A stretch of DNA of 21,376 bases, taken from positions 1-21,376 of the forward strand of contig JAACJP010000095.1 in NCBI GenBank assembly GCA_013368375.1. Direction: 5' to 3'. Source of the DNA: Tricholomella constricta (taxonomy: Eukaryota > Basidiomycota > Agaricomycetes > Agaricales > Lyophyllaceae). Shown here piece after piece: positions 1 through 9,054 of this stretch. The notes beneath the pieces were generated by a model. That model was not told the origin of the DNA. It ran no database searches and saw only the letters and a program-made list of their open reading frames with translations. Numbering within the stretch: position 1 is the stretch's first letter; every line of letters starts with the position of its first letter. Both the position numbers and the translations under genes were made by a program.

Positions 1-2400
1 GAGAAAAAACTTTAGTTCTATTAAACAACTGATTTCTTTCTTTTTTCTCTTTAATCCAATGAGGAGGAGAAGGTTTTAAATAATTTAAAGACATTTATTT
101 TAAGCTATTAATATTATCAAAAATATTTATTCGATATTCGAAGTTTATTATAAGACACCTTTGTTAGTTTACATTTATTTCTAATTTTAAGTTAGATTAA
201 CTTAACTTCTTAATTTAACTCTCGTTTATTGCTGAACTTTAATTAATTTAAATGTAAGTTTAATTTAATTTATTTAAAAATTTTTAAATAGGGTTTAAAA
301 ATTGGTTAAATTTAATAATTGGTAACTTATTAATAATCACAAATAGTTATATATATTTAATAAATATACAAAATAAACTACCGTACCCTAAACCGACACA
401 GGTTCGTAGGTAGAGAATACTAAGGCGTAGAGCTAAAAGTTGTTAAGGAACTCGGCAAATTCACCTCATAAGTTTGACGAAAAGAGGGACCGCATATATT
501 ATAATATTTTCTCATTATTCCCTTATTCATTAATTAATTATTAAAATAATTAATATAGTCCCAATCTTACAAGATTAACAAGTCTTTAGGAGAAAGGGAG
601 ATCTTTTTCTTATTTTCTTAAGAAAAAGATCTCATTTAAGGGAGGATAAATAATTAATTTATTATAATTAAGGCGGTGGCACAGAATCGGAGGCCCCGAC
701 TGTTTACTAAAAACACAACACAGTGCAATCATTAATATGATAGTATACTGTGTGAAATTTGCCCGATGCCATTAATATAAGAGAGGTCATGGGGAACTGT
801 GACTAATCGAAAATCTGGTTAATAGCGGTCTTAACTATGAGGATCCTAAGGTAGCAAAATAAGTTGGCCATTAAATGTGGTCCGGTATCAATAATGTAAC
901 GATGGCCTCACTGTCTCTACAACTTGCTCAGTGAAATTGAATTACGCGTGCAGATGCGCGTTGCCTCCAGGGGGACGGGAAGACCCTATGCAGCTTTACT
1001 GTAGTTAGTTATCATATGAATCTAGAACAATCTTAATTAATAGAAAATAGGGAAGTCGATAGACAAATACTGGAAACCTTAAAATTAAGGTTGGGTTTAT
1101 GTTTACCTTAAAATTAAAAATAAAAGGGAGAGTTGACTAATTGGCAGTTTGACTGGGGCGGTCGTCTTTAATAGAGTAGCAAAGTACATCCAAATATTTT
1201 TCTTAACAAACAAAAAAATAAAGTATTTCTTATTTTCTATTTTAAATAATAAAAAGAGAATACTAAATTTAAATATTTAAATTATTTTTTATATTTAAAA
1301 CAAAAAACTTATTCTCTTTGTTAAAATATTAAAATTTTTGACATAGAGGAGAGTTATTTTTAATTTAATCTTTATTTTTCTTGTTATTTTTAACAAGAGA
1401 AAAAGAATACAATTAATTAATAAATAAAATAAAAACTTTCTCTTTAGCTACTTACGTTACTTTCTTATAAAATTTTATTAGATTTAACGTGATGTTAGTG
1501 ATCCCTCTCTTTTCTTTGGTTTCGCACGTTTCGCACTACGCACTAAAGGATAGAAAGGGTCAAGAGTTTGGCAAAAAACAATAACACATAAAAATTTTAT
1601 AAAGGTATAGCTAGAAATTGAATGGAGATCAATCAACCAGTGAAGGGTTGCGCAGAGTTCAATGGCGGTAAGCATGCTTAACTGAAAGACCTAAAAGTCG
1701 CACAGATACGTAAGTAGGGCATAGTGACCCCTCGCTATAAAATGGGATAGACGGGGATCAATTAATAAAAGTTACGCTAGGGATAACAGGCTGATAGCCG
1801 ACGAGAGTACACATTGTCTCGGCTGTTTGGCACCTCGATGTCGACTCATCCTATCCTCCGGGGGAAGAAGCTTGGAAGGGTTCGGCTGTTCGCCGATTAA
1901 AAGGGTACGTGAGTTGGGTTTAATACGACGTGAGTCAGTATGGTCCCTATCTTCTGGAGGGATAATTAGTAAAAAGGGGCAGACCTTCTAGTACGAAAGG
2001 ATCAATAGGCTGTGTTTCTCTAGTGTACCAATTGTTTGTACTATTTTGTTAGGGACTCATCTCTTCAATAGGAGAGAAGCGGGGAAAATCCTTTTGAACT
2101 TTAAGCTAAAATAGTTCTTTAAATTAAATACCCTTAAATAAGGTTATGATAAAAGGTCACAAAATAGGAACGCATAGTTGGGTAGCCACAAACATAATAG
2201 ATAAGTGCTGAATGTCTATAAAGCAAGAATCTAACCCCTAGATACTTTAAAAATGATTATTTATTTTAATTACAAGCTTAATTTTTAAGTATAAATTAGA
2301 TTAAAATATCATTAATTAAGAAATAGAACATTTCTAGATAGGCTGCAAATGAAATATATTGTAAAATATTTAGTTTAGCAGTACTAATTTATAAAGAAAC
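1..2400 (+). rRNA. rnl: Mitochondrial large subunit rRNA, 5'-truncated by the window
   Basis: This is the RNA of the mitoribosome large subunit, including the peptidyl transferase centre. Conserved blocks appear in LSU order: the domain IV segment with CCGTACCCTAAACCGACACA near 381-400, GGATCCTAAGGTAGCAAAAT (842-861), GACGGGAAGACCCTATG (974-990), the GCTAGGGATAACAGGCTGAT block (1776-1795), the peptidyl transferase segment CCTCGATGTCGACTCATCC (1833-1851) and the sarcin-ricin loop AGTACGAAAGGATC (1990-2003). Bases 1-360 are AT-rich and probably domain III or an expansion; the gene starts outside the window. The 3' end is placed near 2400, just after the GCAGTACTAATTT segment that matches the usual LSU terminus, and is uncertain by tens of bases. 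The well-known intron sites in these blocks are uninterrupted. An expansion at about 1195-1605 is listed separately. Confidence 0.95.
1195..1605 (+). other. Expansion segment inside rnl
   Basis: About 410 bases separate the conserved stretch GACTGGGGCGGTCGTCTTT (ending near 1170) from the next recognisable LSU stretch (ATGGAGATCAATCAACCAG, near 1622). Bacterial LSU has only a short helix region here. The insert is very AT-rich apart from a GC-containing patch at 1524-1550 (TTCGCACGTTTCGCACTACG). I see no group I core motifs (P, Q, R, S) and no open frame of a homing endonuclease, so a rapidly evolving expansion is more likely than an intron. Whether it remains in the mature RNA cannot be read from DNA. 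Confidence 0.55.
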
Positions 2401-2630
2401 TCGATGTTAAAGATTGTTACTAAAAATTTTTTCGCGCACTTAGCGTACGCACTTAAAGTTCTTTTTATTTCCTCTTTTCTACCTATAGGACCCTTTGTAT
2501 ATCCTTTAAATTTTTACTTCTAAACTCTACGTTATACAGTATATAATTTAAATATATAATTTATGAAGGAATTCGTACTACGGCTCCGATTCTTGCTCTG
2601 AAGAATAAGAAACTCCGCGATCGTTCTCTC

Positions 2631-2735
2631 CTTCGCAATGGTTCGCACTCTTTCGCAGTGGTTCACAGTGGTTCACAGTGGTTCGCAGTGGTTCGCAGTG
2701 GTTCGCACTCTTTCGCACCCTCCGCACCCTCCGCA
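2631..2735. repeat. 10-base tandem array (GTTCGCAGTG-type)
   Basis: About ten units run in exact 10-base register. The variants are CTTCGCAATG, GTTCGCACTC, TTTCGCAGTG, GTTCACAGTG and GTTCGCAGTG, trailing into CACCCTCCG units. The variants recur in blocks (two GTTCACAGTG, then two GTTCGCAGTG), as expected from slippage or unequal exchange. No function is evident. Confidence 0.9.
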
Positions 2736-2979
2736 GAGGCAGAGAAATAATTCTACTTTAACTAATTCTAGTACTTATTTTTAAATAATAGTACTTTAAC
2801 TAATACTAATTTTTAAACTAAAACTAAAATAATATAGATAAATAGTAAGAAAAATATGTTAACAATACTACTAATGCTTTAACAATGTAGAACTACTAAT
2901 CCTTTAATTATTTTTATTAATAATATTTATAGAGCGAATGTTAATAGGAACATATAAGTGAAAAAAATAAATTAATTTT

Positions 2980-3034
2980 GTCGCGTACGCGTCGCGTACG
3001 CGTCGCGTACGCGTCGCGTACGCGTCGCGTACGC
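2980..3034. repeat. 11-base array of GTCGCGTACGC, five perfect copies
   Basis: Five identical 11-base units lie head to tail, each carrying the palindrome GCGTACGC, so the array can fold on itself in many registers. It is followed directly by GCGCAT and then by a tRNA-like 3' half. The same palindrome is scattered singly in other spacers (2446, 3566, 5874, 5997). Confidence 0.95.
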
Positions 3035-3055
3035 GCGCATAGTGTTTAATTTTAC

Positions 3056-3098
3056 CTCGTTTAACTTATATTTAAGAGTTCGAGTCTCTTTTTTCGTA
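3056..3098 (+). pseudogene. Possible tRNA 3'-half remnant
   Basis: A perfect T arm (AAGAG, loop TTCGAGT, CTCTT; 3074-3090) is followed by a seven-base would-be acceptor strand TTTTCGT and an A (3091-3098). Upstream I could not build an anticodon stem-loop. The only good 5' partner for the acceptor strand, GTGAAAA, lies beyond the 11-base GC array at about 2958-2964. This fits either a tRNA whose 5' half was disrupted by the array or a chance T-arm look-alike. Confidence 0.3.
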
Positions 3099-3135
3099 AT
3101 CATGTTTCAAAGATAGTGTCATAAAAATAAATAAA

Positions 3136-3208
3136 AGCGATATAGTGTAAAGGATAAGCACAACAGCCTCATGATCTGTTAGATTTGGTTCGATTCCTGA
3201 TTTCGCTA
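3136..3208 (+). tRNA. trnM: tRNA-Met (CAT), first copy
   Basis: A complete cloverleaf can be drawn. The acceptor AGCGATA pairs with TTTCGCT (one T-T mismatch), with A as discriminator. The D arm is GTG/CAC, and the anticodon arm ACAGC-CTCATGA-TCTGT carries anticodon CAT with a C-T mismatch next to the loop. The T arm is TTTGG-TTCGATT-CCTGA. It decodes AUG; I cannot tell from sequence whether it serves as initiator or elongator. Base 37 is G rather than the usual A. Confidence 0.9.
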
Positions 3209-4386
3209 TTAAAATAAAACGTTACGCTTCTAACTTTCATTTTTTAGTTTATAATATTTACAAATATTAGAAAATTACAATTATTATAAATTTAAAATTT
3301 TTAGATACTTAAAATTTACTAATACTTAAAATTTGTAAAAGAAAAATCTAAACTAAATTAAACTTTGACTAATATTAAAATATAAAAAGCTTTTTATCTT
3401 TTTATTATATGTTTGTGTATTAAAAAGGTTAACGCATTTCTATTTTTTCGCGTATGCCGCATACGCACTTGAATTAAATTTAAGGATATTATTTAATTTT
3501 ATAAGAACTAGGTATTATATCATAAACAAGGTATTAATATAAAGATAAATTTTATTTTTCTAATTAGCGTACGCGACTATTTAATCTACAATCTTCTCTA
3601 AATTATATTCTTTAATCTTTACTCTTGACTCTTTACTTTTTACTCTTAAGTATTTATCTTAAGTATTTACTTTTTACTTTTTACTATTTACTATTTAGTG
3701 CGAAGCCGCGAAGCCGCGAAGCCGCGAAGCCGCGAAGCCGCGAAGCCGCGAAGCCGAGAAGCCGAGAAGCCGAGAAGCCGAGAAAGAAAATAAATATAAC
3801 CAACAACCAACAATATTTAGAAAACGTTTTACAGTTGTCTATTTTAGAGTTGATTATTTCTACTTTTTCTACTCTTCCATCCTTTCATCCTTCTATTCTT
3901 CTACTTCTATTCTTCTATTCTTCCATCCTTCCATCCTTCCATTTTTCCATATTACCATTTCTCCTTTACCCTTTCTCCAGCAGAAGGGATGGTTGAGATA
4001 AAGGACATAACCCGAATAATTAAAAATTTTAAAAAAGGGTCCGCTGCTGCGCACCTTTCTTTTCATACCATACAGCAGTTATACAGCTTTATTGCTTCGC
4101 ATCTCCGCTTAAGAAGGGAAAAGAAAAGGGAATATAACTCTCTTTTCTACAGTTCTATATGTAAAAGGGGAGCTATCTGTAAAAAGGGTAAAATTGAGAA
4201 ATGAGAAAATACCGCTACCACACCTAATTAAAATAAATAGTTAAAGGGAAAATAAGGGTCTGTACACAAATAAAAATAGGTAAAGTAGTAGTCATTGGGT
4301 GGTATAAAATTCGGAATTACTTTTAAAGTGGATAATATTAAGTATAAAAAAAATAAATTTGAAGTAATCAAATTGTTTTATAATTT
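3209..4386. other. Spacer between the two trnM genes
   Basis: No supported gene. Open frames at 3625-3996 and 3989-4204 consist of low-complexity sequence, partly an 8-base array, and match no family I know. Palindromic GC clusters occur at 3449-3468 (CGCGTATGCCGCATACGCAC) and 3566-3574 (GCGTACGCG). Pyrimidine-rich TCTTCYATCCTT-like runs fill 3866-3970. Confidence 0.7.
3701..3780. repeat. 8-base array (CGAAGCCG x7, AGAAGCCG x3)
   Basis: Ten contiguous 8-base units: seven CGAAGCCG followed by three AGAAGCCG. The C-to-A variant is confined to one end and evidently spread by local duplication. Since 8 is not a multiple of 3, any frame across it gives a 24-base protein repeat (KPRSREAA), which explains the artefactual open frame here. 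Confidence 0.95.
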
Positions 4387-4461
4387 AGCTGAAATAGTTT
4401 AAAGGGTTAAAACATACCACTCATGACGGTAAAAAGAAGGTTCGATTCCTTTTTTCGGCTT
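4387..4461 (+). tRNA. trnM: tRNA-Met (CAT), second copy
   Basis: Acceptor AGCTGAA pairs with TTCGGCT. The anticodon arm is TACCA-CTCATGA-CGGTA with anticodon CAT and an A-C mismatch at the loop end. The T arm is GAAGG-TTCGATT-CCTTT. It is clearly different from the trnM at 3136, so the two are not recent duplicates; a pair of initiator and elongator Met tRNAs is usual in fungal mitochondria, but which is which is not decided here. Base 37 is again G. Confidence 0.88.
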
Positions 4462-4480
4462 TTAATTAAGGAGGTAGCTA

Positions 4481-4520
4481 GCGTAGTAGCGTAGTAGCTT
4501 AGTAGCGTAGTAACGTAGTG
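4481..4520. repeat. 8-base array (GCGTAGTA)
   Basis: Five units of 8 bases: GCGTAGTA twice, GCTTAGTA, GCGTAGTA and ACGTAGTG. It begins about 20 bases after trnM. Confidence 0.9.
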
Positions 4521-5097
4521 AGAATAATAATATAAATAATTATACAAGTTATTTAATTTATTAAAAGAGAGTTAAGATATCTAAAACTGTAATTTTTAAA
4601 TTTATTTATTAAAAAATTTACGAATTAAGTTAAGGTTCTAGGTTATTAAAAATATATCTTTATATCCGTAATAGTACGTAGTACCTACGTAGTACCTATC
4701 TTCTACAAATAAAGAAGAACAAGGTAAAAATCCTATTCGGGGGAATAGAACAAAAATAATTTTGTGGTAAAATTTAAATAGAAAATTTTAACTTTAAACT
4801 TTATACTCTATATTATTTAATTAATAATTATAATTATAAAATAGAATAAATAAATATCTAACACTTAAGTATGTTTATTATTTATAAAAAAAAAATTGTA
4901 GTAAGTTATTAAAAAAAAATACCTATATTCGACTTATTAATTTTTAGAATTAACTCAGTAAACTAGTATATATTTATATTAATTTATATTTAATATTTTA
5001 TATTTCTAATAGTTATTACAAAATTAGTCCTATAGATAATAAATCTAACTCTCGCCTACGTGATGTCTAGTGCTAGTGCTGGGGCTGGGTAAACGAT

Positions 5098-5148
5098 GCC
5101 TACGCGCCGCCTATGCGGCGCCTATGCGGCGCCTACGGCCTACGCGCT
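5098..5148. repeat. GC-rich 11-base repeat cluster (GCCTATGCGGC)
   Basis: GCCTACGCGCC is followed by two GCCTATGCGGC units and degenerate GCCTACGG/GCCTACGCGC ends. Each unit can form a short hairpin (GCCTATGCGGC is near-palindromic), making this a GC cluster in very AT-rich surroundings. Confidence 0.85.
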
Positions 5149-5231
5149 TAATGTTTAATAATTAATTTATATTTTTTTTTACTTGAATATTTAAGTATAA
5201 GATTTATATTTGAATAAAATTTTCAATTTAA

Positions 5232-5330
5232 CCCTCCGGCAGGATCAGATGGACCTGCTGATCCTGCCAATCCTGCCAATCCTGCCGGAGGGAATAATTG
5301 GCAGGAAAGCCAAAAATTGGCAGGAAAGCC
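5232..5330. repeat. 14-base inverted repeat with nested hairpin and direct repeats
   Basis: CCCTCCGGCAGGAT (5232-5245) is perfectly complementary to ATCCTGCCGGAGGG (5279-5292). Inside lies a second hairpin, GGATCAG (5242-5248) with CTGATCC (5258-5264), followed by ATCCTGCCA repeats. Directly after come two copies of ATTGGCAGGAAAGCC (5297-5311 and 5316-5330). It could form a cruciform or a transcript processing structure. Confidence 0.9.
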
Positions 5331-5538
5331 TCTTCAATTTTCCTTCTTTAACCACACTAAAGGACATAAAGACCGCTAAAAAACATAGGAGTAGTAGGAG
5401 TCGAAATAGTAATAGAATTTGTATTAGTCGCAGGGGAGAATTTTTATTATATCTTATATAATATCTTAAAAAAAAAATTTTTTTTATTATTTTTAATTAA
5501 AGAAATTAAATATTTAAACCTTAATATTTATATAATTA

Positions 5539-5609
5539 AAGCCTATAATTTAATGGTAGAATAATTTCTTGATGAGGAATCTGTAGAAGTTCAAATCTTC
5601 TTGGGCTTA
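5539..5609 (+). tRNA. trnI: tRNA-Ile (GAT)
   Basis: Acceptor AAGCCTA pairs with TGGGCTT, discriminator A. The D arm is ATT-TAATGGTAGA-AT with the GG pair present. The anticodon arm ATTTC-TTGATGA-GGAAT gives anticodon GAT. The T arm AGAAG-TTCAAAT-CTTCT is perfect. It reads AUY codons. A second copy, differing at about six positions, lies on the opposite strand at 18306-18376. The base after the anticodon is G, unusual for a tRNA reading ANN codons. Confidence 0.88.
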
Positions 5610-6029
5610 ATTAAAATAAAATAATAATACGCGCGCTACGCGAATAAAATAAAAAAAGAAAAATATATAATGTATTATTTGATTTTATATTTATTATACT
5701 TTTTCACTCGTTAAGGACTCCTTAAGGCTTGTACATAAATTTTTTAAGTACAAATATTTATATAAATATTTATATATTTAACAAACTTCACAGGTTTAAC
5801 AAGTTTAACAGACTTAATAAGTTAAATATTCTTAATATATTTAACTTTAACTAAGATAAAACAAATGCAAACGCGGCGTACGCGTCATACGCGAAATAAA
5901 AATTCTTAAAAAATGAAACCTTTTAAAAATTAAAAACATTTAAAAGAGATAATAAATATTGCAAATAGCAAATAAAATACGACAATTAAATAAGCGCGTA
6001 CGCTAAGTACGCGGCAAAAATTGTTTAAA
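5610..6029. other. Spacer trnI-rns with GC palindromes
   Basis: AT-rich and without an open frame. It contains three GC-rich palindromic patches: ACGCGCGCTACGCG (5629-5642), GCGGCGTACGCGTCATACGC (5872-5891) and GCGCGTACGCTAAGTACGCG (5994-6013). The last ends about 20-25 bases before the estimated 5' end of rns. Confidence 0.7.
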
Positions 6030-8060
6030 ATCTATATGAATTTAATTTTGGTTCTGATTGAACGTTTTTCAGTAGTTTTAAGACATGCAAATCGTTGTTC
6101 CTAAGAGTTTATCTTTATGTTTATATAAAATAAATTAAAGATAAAAAATAAGAATAAGGTGTAAAGGTGAGTATTTTAAATTAGATACCTTATAGACTCT
6201 TTAATTGGGAGATAATTTTATTTCAAAAATTATAACAAAAAATTAAAAAATTATTATAATTAGAGATACTTATTATATAATAGAAAAAAAAAGGGCAACA
6301 GCAAGTCTTCTCTAAAAAATAAATTAGGGTTATATTTATAAATAATAAGGAAAGTAAAAGATAAATTAGCTATTTATTAAAAAAAGGGAAATTTTCTGCT
6401 ATAAGATTCGATTTATTTTGTTTAAAGGTAGTTGGTGGGGTAAATGCCTACCAAGCCTACGATCAATAGCCATGTTTGATAGAACAGATGGCCACATTGG
6501 GAATGAAATGCCCCAAGTAGTGAAAACTACCAGCAGTCAAGAATATTAGTCAATGCTCGCAAGAGTGAACTAGCTAACTGAAATCACATGAGTCATGCTT
6601 AATGTTGGTGATTGTGATAACGTAAGGGAAAAAAATGATATTACCTTACTATTAGTGTTGTCCAAAACTGGTGCCAGAAGACTCGGTAAGGCCAGAGACG
6701 CAAACGTTAGTCGTCCTAATCAGGCGTAAAGGGTGTGTAGGCTGCTTTGAAAGTTATATTTTTCATAAAGCTCTTTTAACGTAGTATATTAATAAAAAAA
6801 AATATTAATATCCGTTCTAAGGTAAAAATAGAATTAATTAAAGCTAGGATCAAATTGAGGATAAGCCAAATAATACTTAGAGTAGGGATTAAATCCGCAG
6901 ATACTAAGGGGAATACTAAAGGTGAAAGCTTTTTATCTATTATTGATTGACGCTGAGAAACGAAGGTGAGAATAGGAAATAGGATTAGATACCCAGATAC
7001 CTCTCACTGTCAACGATGAATGGTGGTTGTTAGTTTTTTTAATTAAAACTGGTAACGATGTTAACACGATAACCATTCCGCCTTGCGAGTACGGTTGCAA
7101 AACTGAAACCAAAAAAATTAGTCGGTCTCGAAGCAAACGAAGTGAAGCATGTTATTTAATACGAGAATACGCGTAAAACCTTACCAGTTCTTGCATATCC
7201 AATCCATAATTTTAATTTTTATTAATTTTTATTAATAATCATTAATTAAAAAGATTGAGTAGTTTCTTTAAATTTAAGAAACTCGTTTACAGGTGTTGCA
7301 TGGCTGTCGTAAGTCCGTGCCGTGAGAAGTGAGGTTAACTCCACTAACGGACGAAATCCCTGTTGTTAATTTATACTTAACAATTAGTGAATTTTATATA
7401 TTTTCATTTGGGGCTAAGACAAGCCGTTATGGCCCTCATGAACTGGGCTATAGACGTGCCACGAAAACTTTTACAAAGTGACGCCAAAACCAAACCTCTA
7501 TACTAATACATTTATATTAGTTAATATTTAATTTTAACATTTAGAAACTAGTAAAAATATTTTTTTATTCTTTTTAAACTTGAATTATATTAAATAATAA
7601 GGTTACAAGGAATAGCTAATCATTAAAGAAAGTTAAATAACTAAATATATTAACGGATTGCCGCCTGAAATTCGGCGACATGAAGAAGGAATTTCGAGTA
7701 ATCGTTGATCACTAGCGCAACGGTGAAGAAAGCATTCGGGATGAACTAACTGTCTGTCGCTGGGAAGAAGCTTAAATTGGGGGAAACTGCCGCGAAGTTA
7801 TTATTTTTTTAAGGTACACCTAAATTAATATTATCAGCTATTAAATATTATTAATTAATTAAATTAAATATTTCTTTAATTTAAAGGTAGTTTTATGCTA
7901 AGTTTTAATTATAGAAGTAATTCTATTTTAAAGTATTAGTCATTTAAATAATAAAAAAACACCTTTCTTAAGATAATTAGTTTCAGTTAACCCTTTTAAG
8001 TAACATCTCAAAAGTCATAGCAAGGTAGCTGTACTGGAAAGTGCCGCTGGAAAATAAATA
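6030..8060 (+). rRNA. rns: Mitochondrial small subunit rRNA
   Basis: This is the RNA of the mitoribosome small subunit, including the decoding centre. The 5' domain is recognised by CTGATTGAACG (6054-6064) and AGACATGCAAATCG. Further landmarks are the 530 loop GTGCCAGAAGACTCGGTAA (6671-6689), GCGTAAAGGGTGTGTAGGCT (6724-6743), the 790 loop AGGATTAGATACCC (6981-6994), GGTGTTGCATGGCTGTCGT (7292-7310), and the 3' decoding strand AAGTCATAGCAAGGTA (8012-8027) followed by a GCCGCTGGAAAA end. The gene appears uninterrupted; extra length lies in AT-rich variable helices (near 6770-6840, 7200-7260, 7500-7600, 7800-7980). Both ends are estimates, good to perhaps 20 bases. An open frame on the opposite strand at 6933-7136 is spurious. 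Confidence 0.95.
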
Positions 8061-8072
8061 TACTGAATTTAA

Positions 8073-8100
8073 CCCCCCCCCACTAGTAACTACTACTAGT
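8073..8100. repeat. C9 tract followed by an ACTAGT hairpin
   Basis: Nine consecutive C (8073-8081) stand about 15 bases after the rns 3' end, followed directly by ACTAGT, seven bases and ACTAGT, a hairpin with a self-complementary arm. It may mark rRNA 3' processing, but this is inference. Confidence 0.8.
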
Positions 8101-8421
8101 GATTATTTTCTTCTTAAAAAAAATCTAACTTTTCCTTTTTACTTAAAAAAAATCCATAAGAGTACTCAAAAGTAAAAAAGTAAAGAAGTAAAGAATAAAA
8201 GCAGACGAAGCCATAGAAAAGATAAAAAATCCTAATCTCTTCTCCGTAGGGCCTAGAGGGTAGGGCCTAGGAGGTAGGAAGAAAATAAGTTATCATATCT
8301 TTTCCTTCATCCAGAGGAATACAAAGTAAAAAGTAAGAAGAAAAACCTAGACCGTAGGTCTATTGTCTGACACTACGCATCTACCTACCTACGCTCTTAC
8401 ACACCTATGCACTTTCACACT

Positions 8422-8453
8422 TACGCAGCTACGCAGCTACGCAGCTACGCAGA
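8422..8453. repeat. 8-base array (TACGCAGC)
   Basis: Four 8-base units TACGCAGC, the last incomplete, precede the pyrimidine-rich array. Period and GC-rich core are like those of the arrays at 3701, 4481 and 18572. Confidence 0.9.
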
Positions 8454-8470
8454 AGAAAGGAGTCCTTTTT

Positions 8471-8595
8471 CCTTCTTGTTTCCTTCTTGTTTCCTTCTTG
8501 TTTCCTTCTTGTTTCCTTCTTGCTTTCTTCTTGTTTTTTTTTTCTTTTTGTTTCCTTCTTGCTTTCTTCTTGTTTTTTTTTTTTTTCTTTTTGTT
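8471..8595. repeat. 11-base pyrimidine array (CCTTCTTGTTT)
   Basis: Five units of CCTTCTTGTTT in strict 11-base register start at 8471. They are followed by variants with CTTTCTTCTTG and long T runs, and by a second partial block from about 8550. One strand is almost purely pyrimidine with periodic G. Confidence 0.9.
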
Positions 8596-8982
8596 TCCTT
8601 CTTGCTTAAGGATAAGAAAGGGAGTTATGGTTTAGAAGTAAAGGAGTCTTTTACTTCCTTTCTACTGCAGGATTGTAAGACTAAAGGAGAAATTCGTGGG
8701 CCCACATGCGGTAGGAGCGCAGGCCGTAGGAGCGTAGCTCCGCAAAAGTAGGACTACAGAATATTTCCTCTTCGAATACTAAAATGCGAAGATTAGTTTA
8801 TTCTAATATCGAAGACTAGAGGTACGGTCCTCAATAAGGGTTTTATATGTATCTTTCTATTTCTATAAAAATAGATAAAATAGAATTAATTTAATTTATT
8901 ATTATAAAAAGAAAAATAAGACCGCAATCTTTTTTAAACTAGAAATTTTTTAAACTAAAAATTTAAGACGCGACAAAATTAA

Positions 8983-9054
8983 AAGGGGTTAGCTGAGTGG
9001 TTGTAGCAGTAAATTTACACTTTACAGACAGAGGTTCGAACCCTCTACTCCTTA
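8983..9054 (+). tRNA. trnV: tRNA-Val (TAC)
   Basis: Acceptor AAGGGGT pairs with ACTCCTT, discriminator A. The D arm is GCT-GAGTGGTTGT-AGC. The anticodon arm GTAAA-TTTACAC-TTTAC carries anticodon TAC. The T arm AGAGG-TTCGAAC-CCTCT is perfect. TAC at the wobble position reads all GUN codons in mitochondria. Confidence 0.92.

Larger units (their letters stand above)
2401..3135. other. Spacer rnl-trnM with GC-rich arrays
   Basis: No coding region is supported here. The spacer contains GC-rich palindromic sequence at 2432-2455 (TCGCGCACTTAGCGTACGCA), a 10-base array (2631-2735), an 11-base array (2980-3034) and a tRNA-like 3' half (about 3056-3098). The remainder is AT-rich and featureless. Confidence 0.7.
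4462..5538. other. Spacer trnM-trnI
   Basis: No supported gene; the open frame 5210-5461 runs across a hairpin and repeats. Contents: an 8-base array (4481-4520), CGTAGTACCTA repeats (4677-4700), an AT-rich middle, a GC-rich 11-base repeat cluster (5098-5148), and a large inverted repeat plus direct repeats (5232-5330). Confidence 0.7.
8061..8982. other. Spacer rns-trnV, repeat-rich
   Basis: No gene supported. It starts with a run of nine C (8073-8081) and the hairpin ACTAGT-AACTACT-ACTAGT (8082-8100). It then holds GTAGGGCCTAG repeats (8246-8280), an 8-base array (8422-8453), an 11-base pyrimidine array (8471-8595), and small hairpins such as CTTCGAATACTAAAATGCGAAG. The overlapping open frames at 8363-8751 are read-throughs of the pyrimidine array (Phe/Leu/Ser only). 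Confidence 0.75.

Noticed and set aside
2631..2735. CRISPR-like array
   Set aside because: Units are 10 bases in direct contact with no spacers; the same holds for the other arrays.
3625..3996. Open frame of 123 codons with a KPRSREAA repeat
   Set aside because: It is generated by an 8-base DNA array flanked by pyrimidine runs and has no resemblance to a known family.
3989..4204. Open frame of 71 codons
   Set aside because: Lys/Arg-rich, no recognisable motif, sits in repeat-bearing spacer.
5210..5461. Open frame of 83 codons
   Set aside because: It runs through the large inverted repeat and the GGCAGGAAAGCC repeats (ILPILPILPEG); no family resemblance.
8363..8751. Two overlapping open frames rich in Phe, Leu and Ser
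   Set aside because: They follow from the 11-base pyrimidine array; both frames give the same type of low-complexity product.
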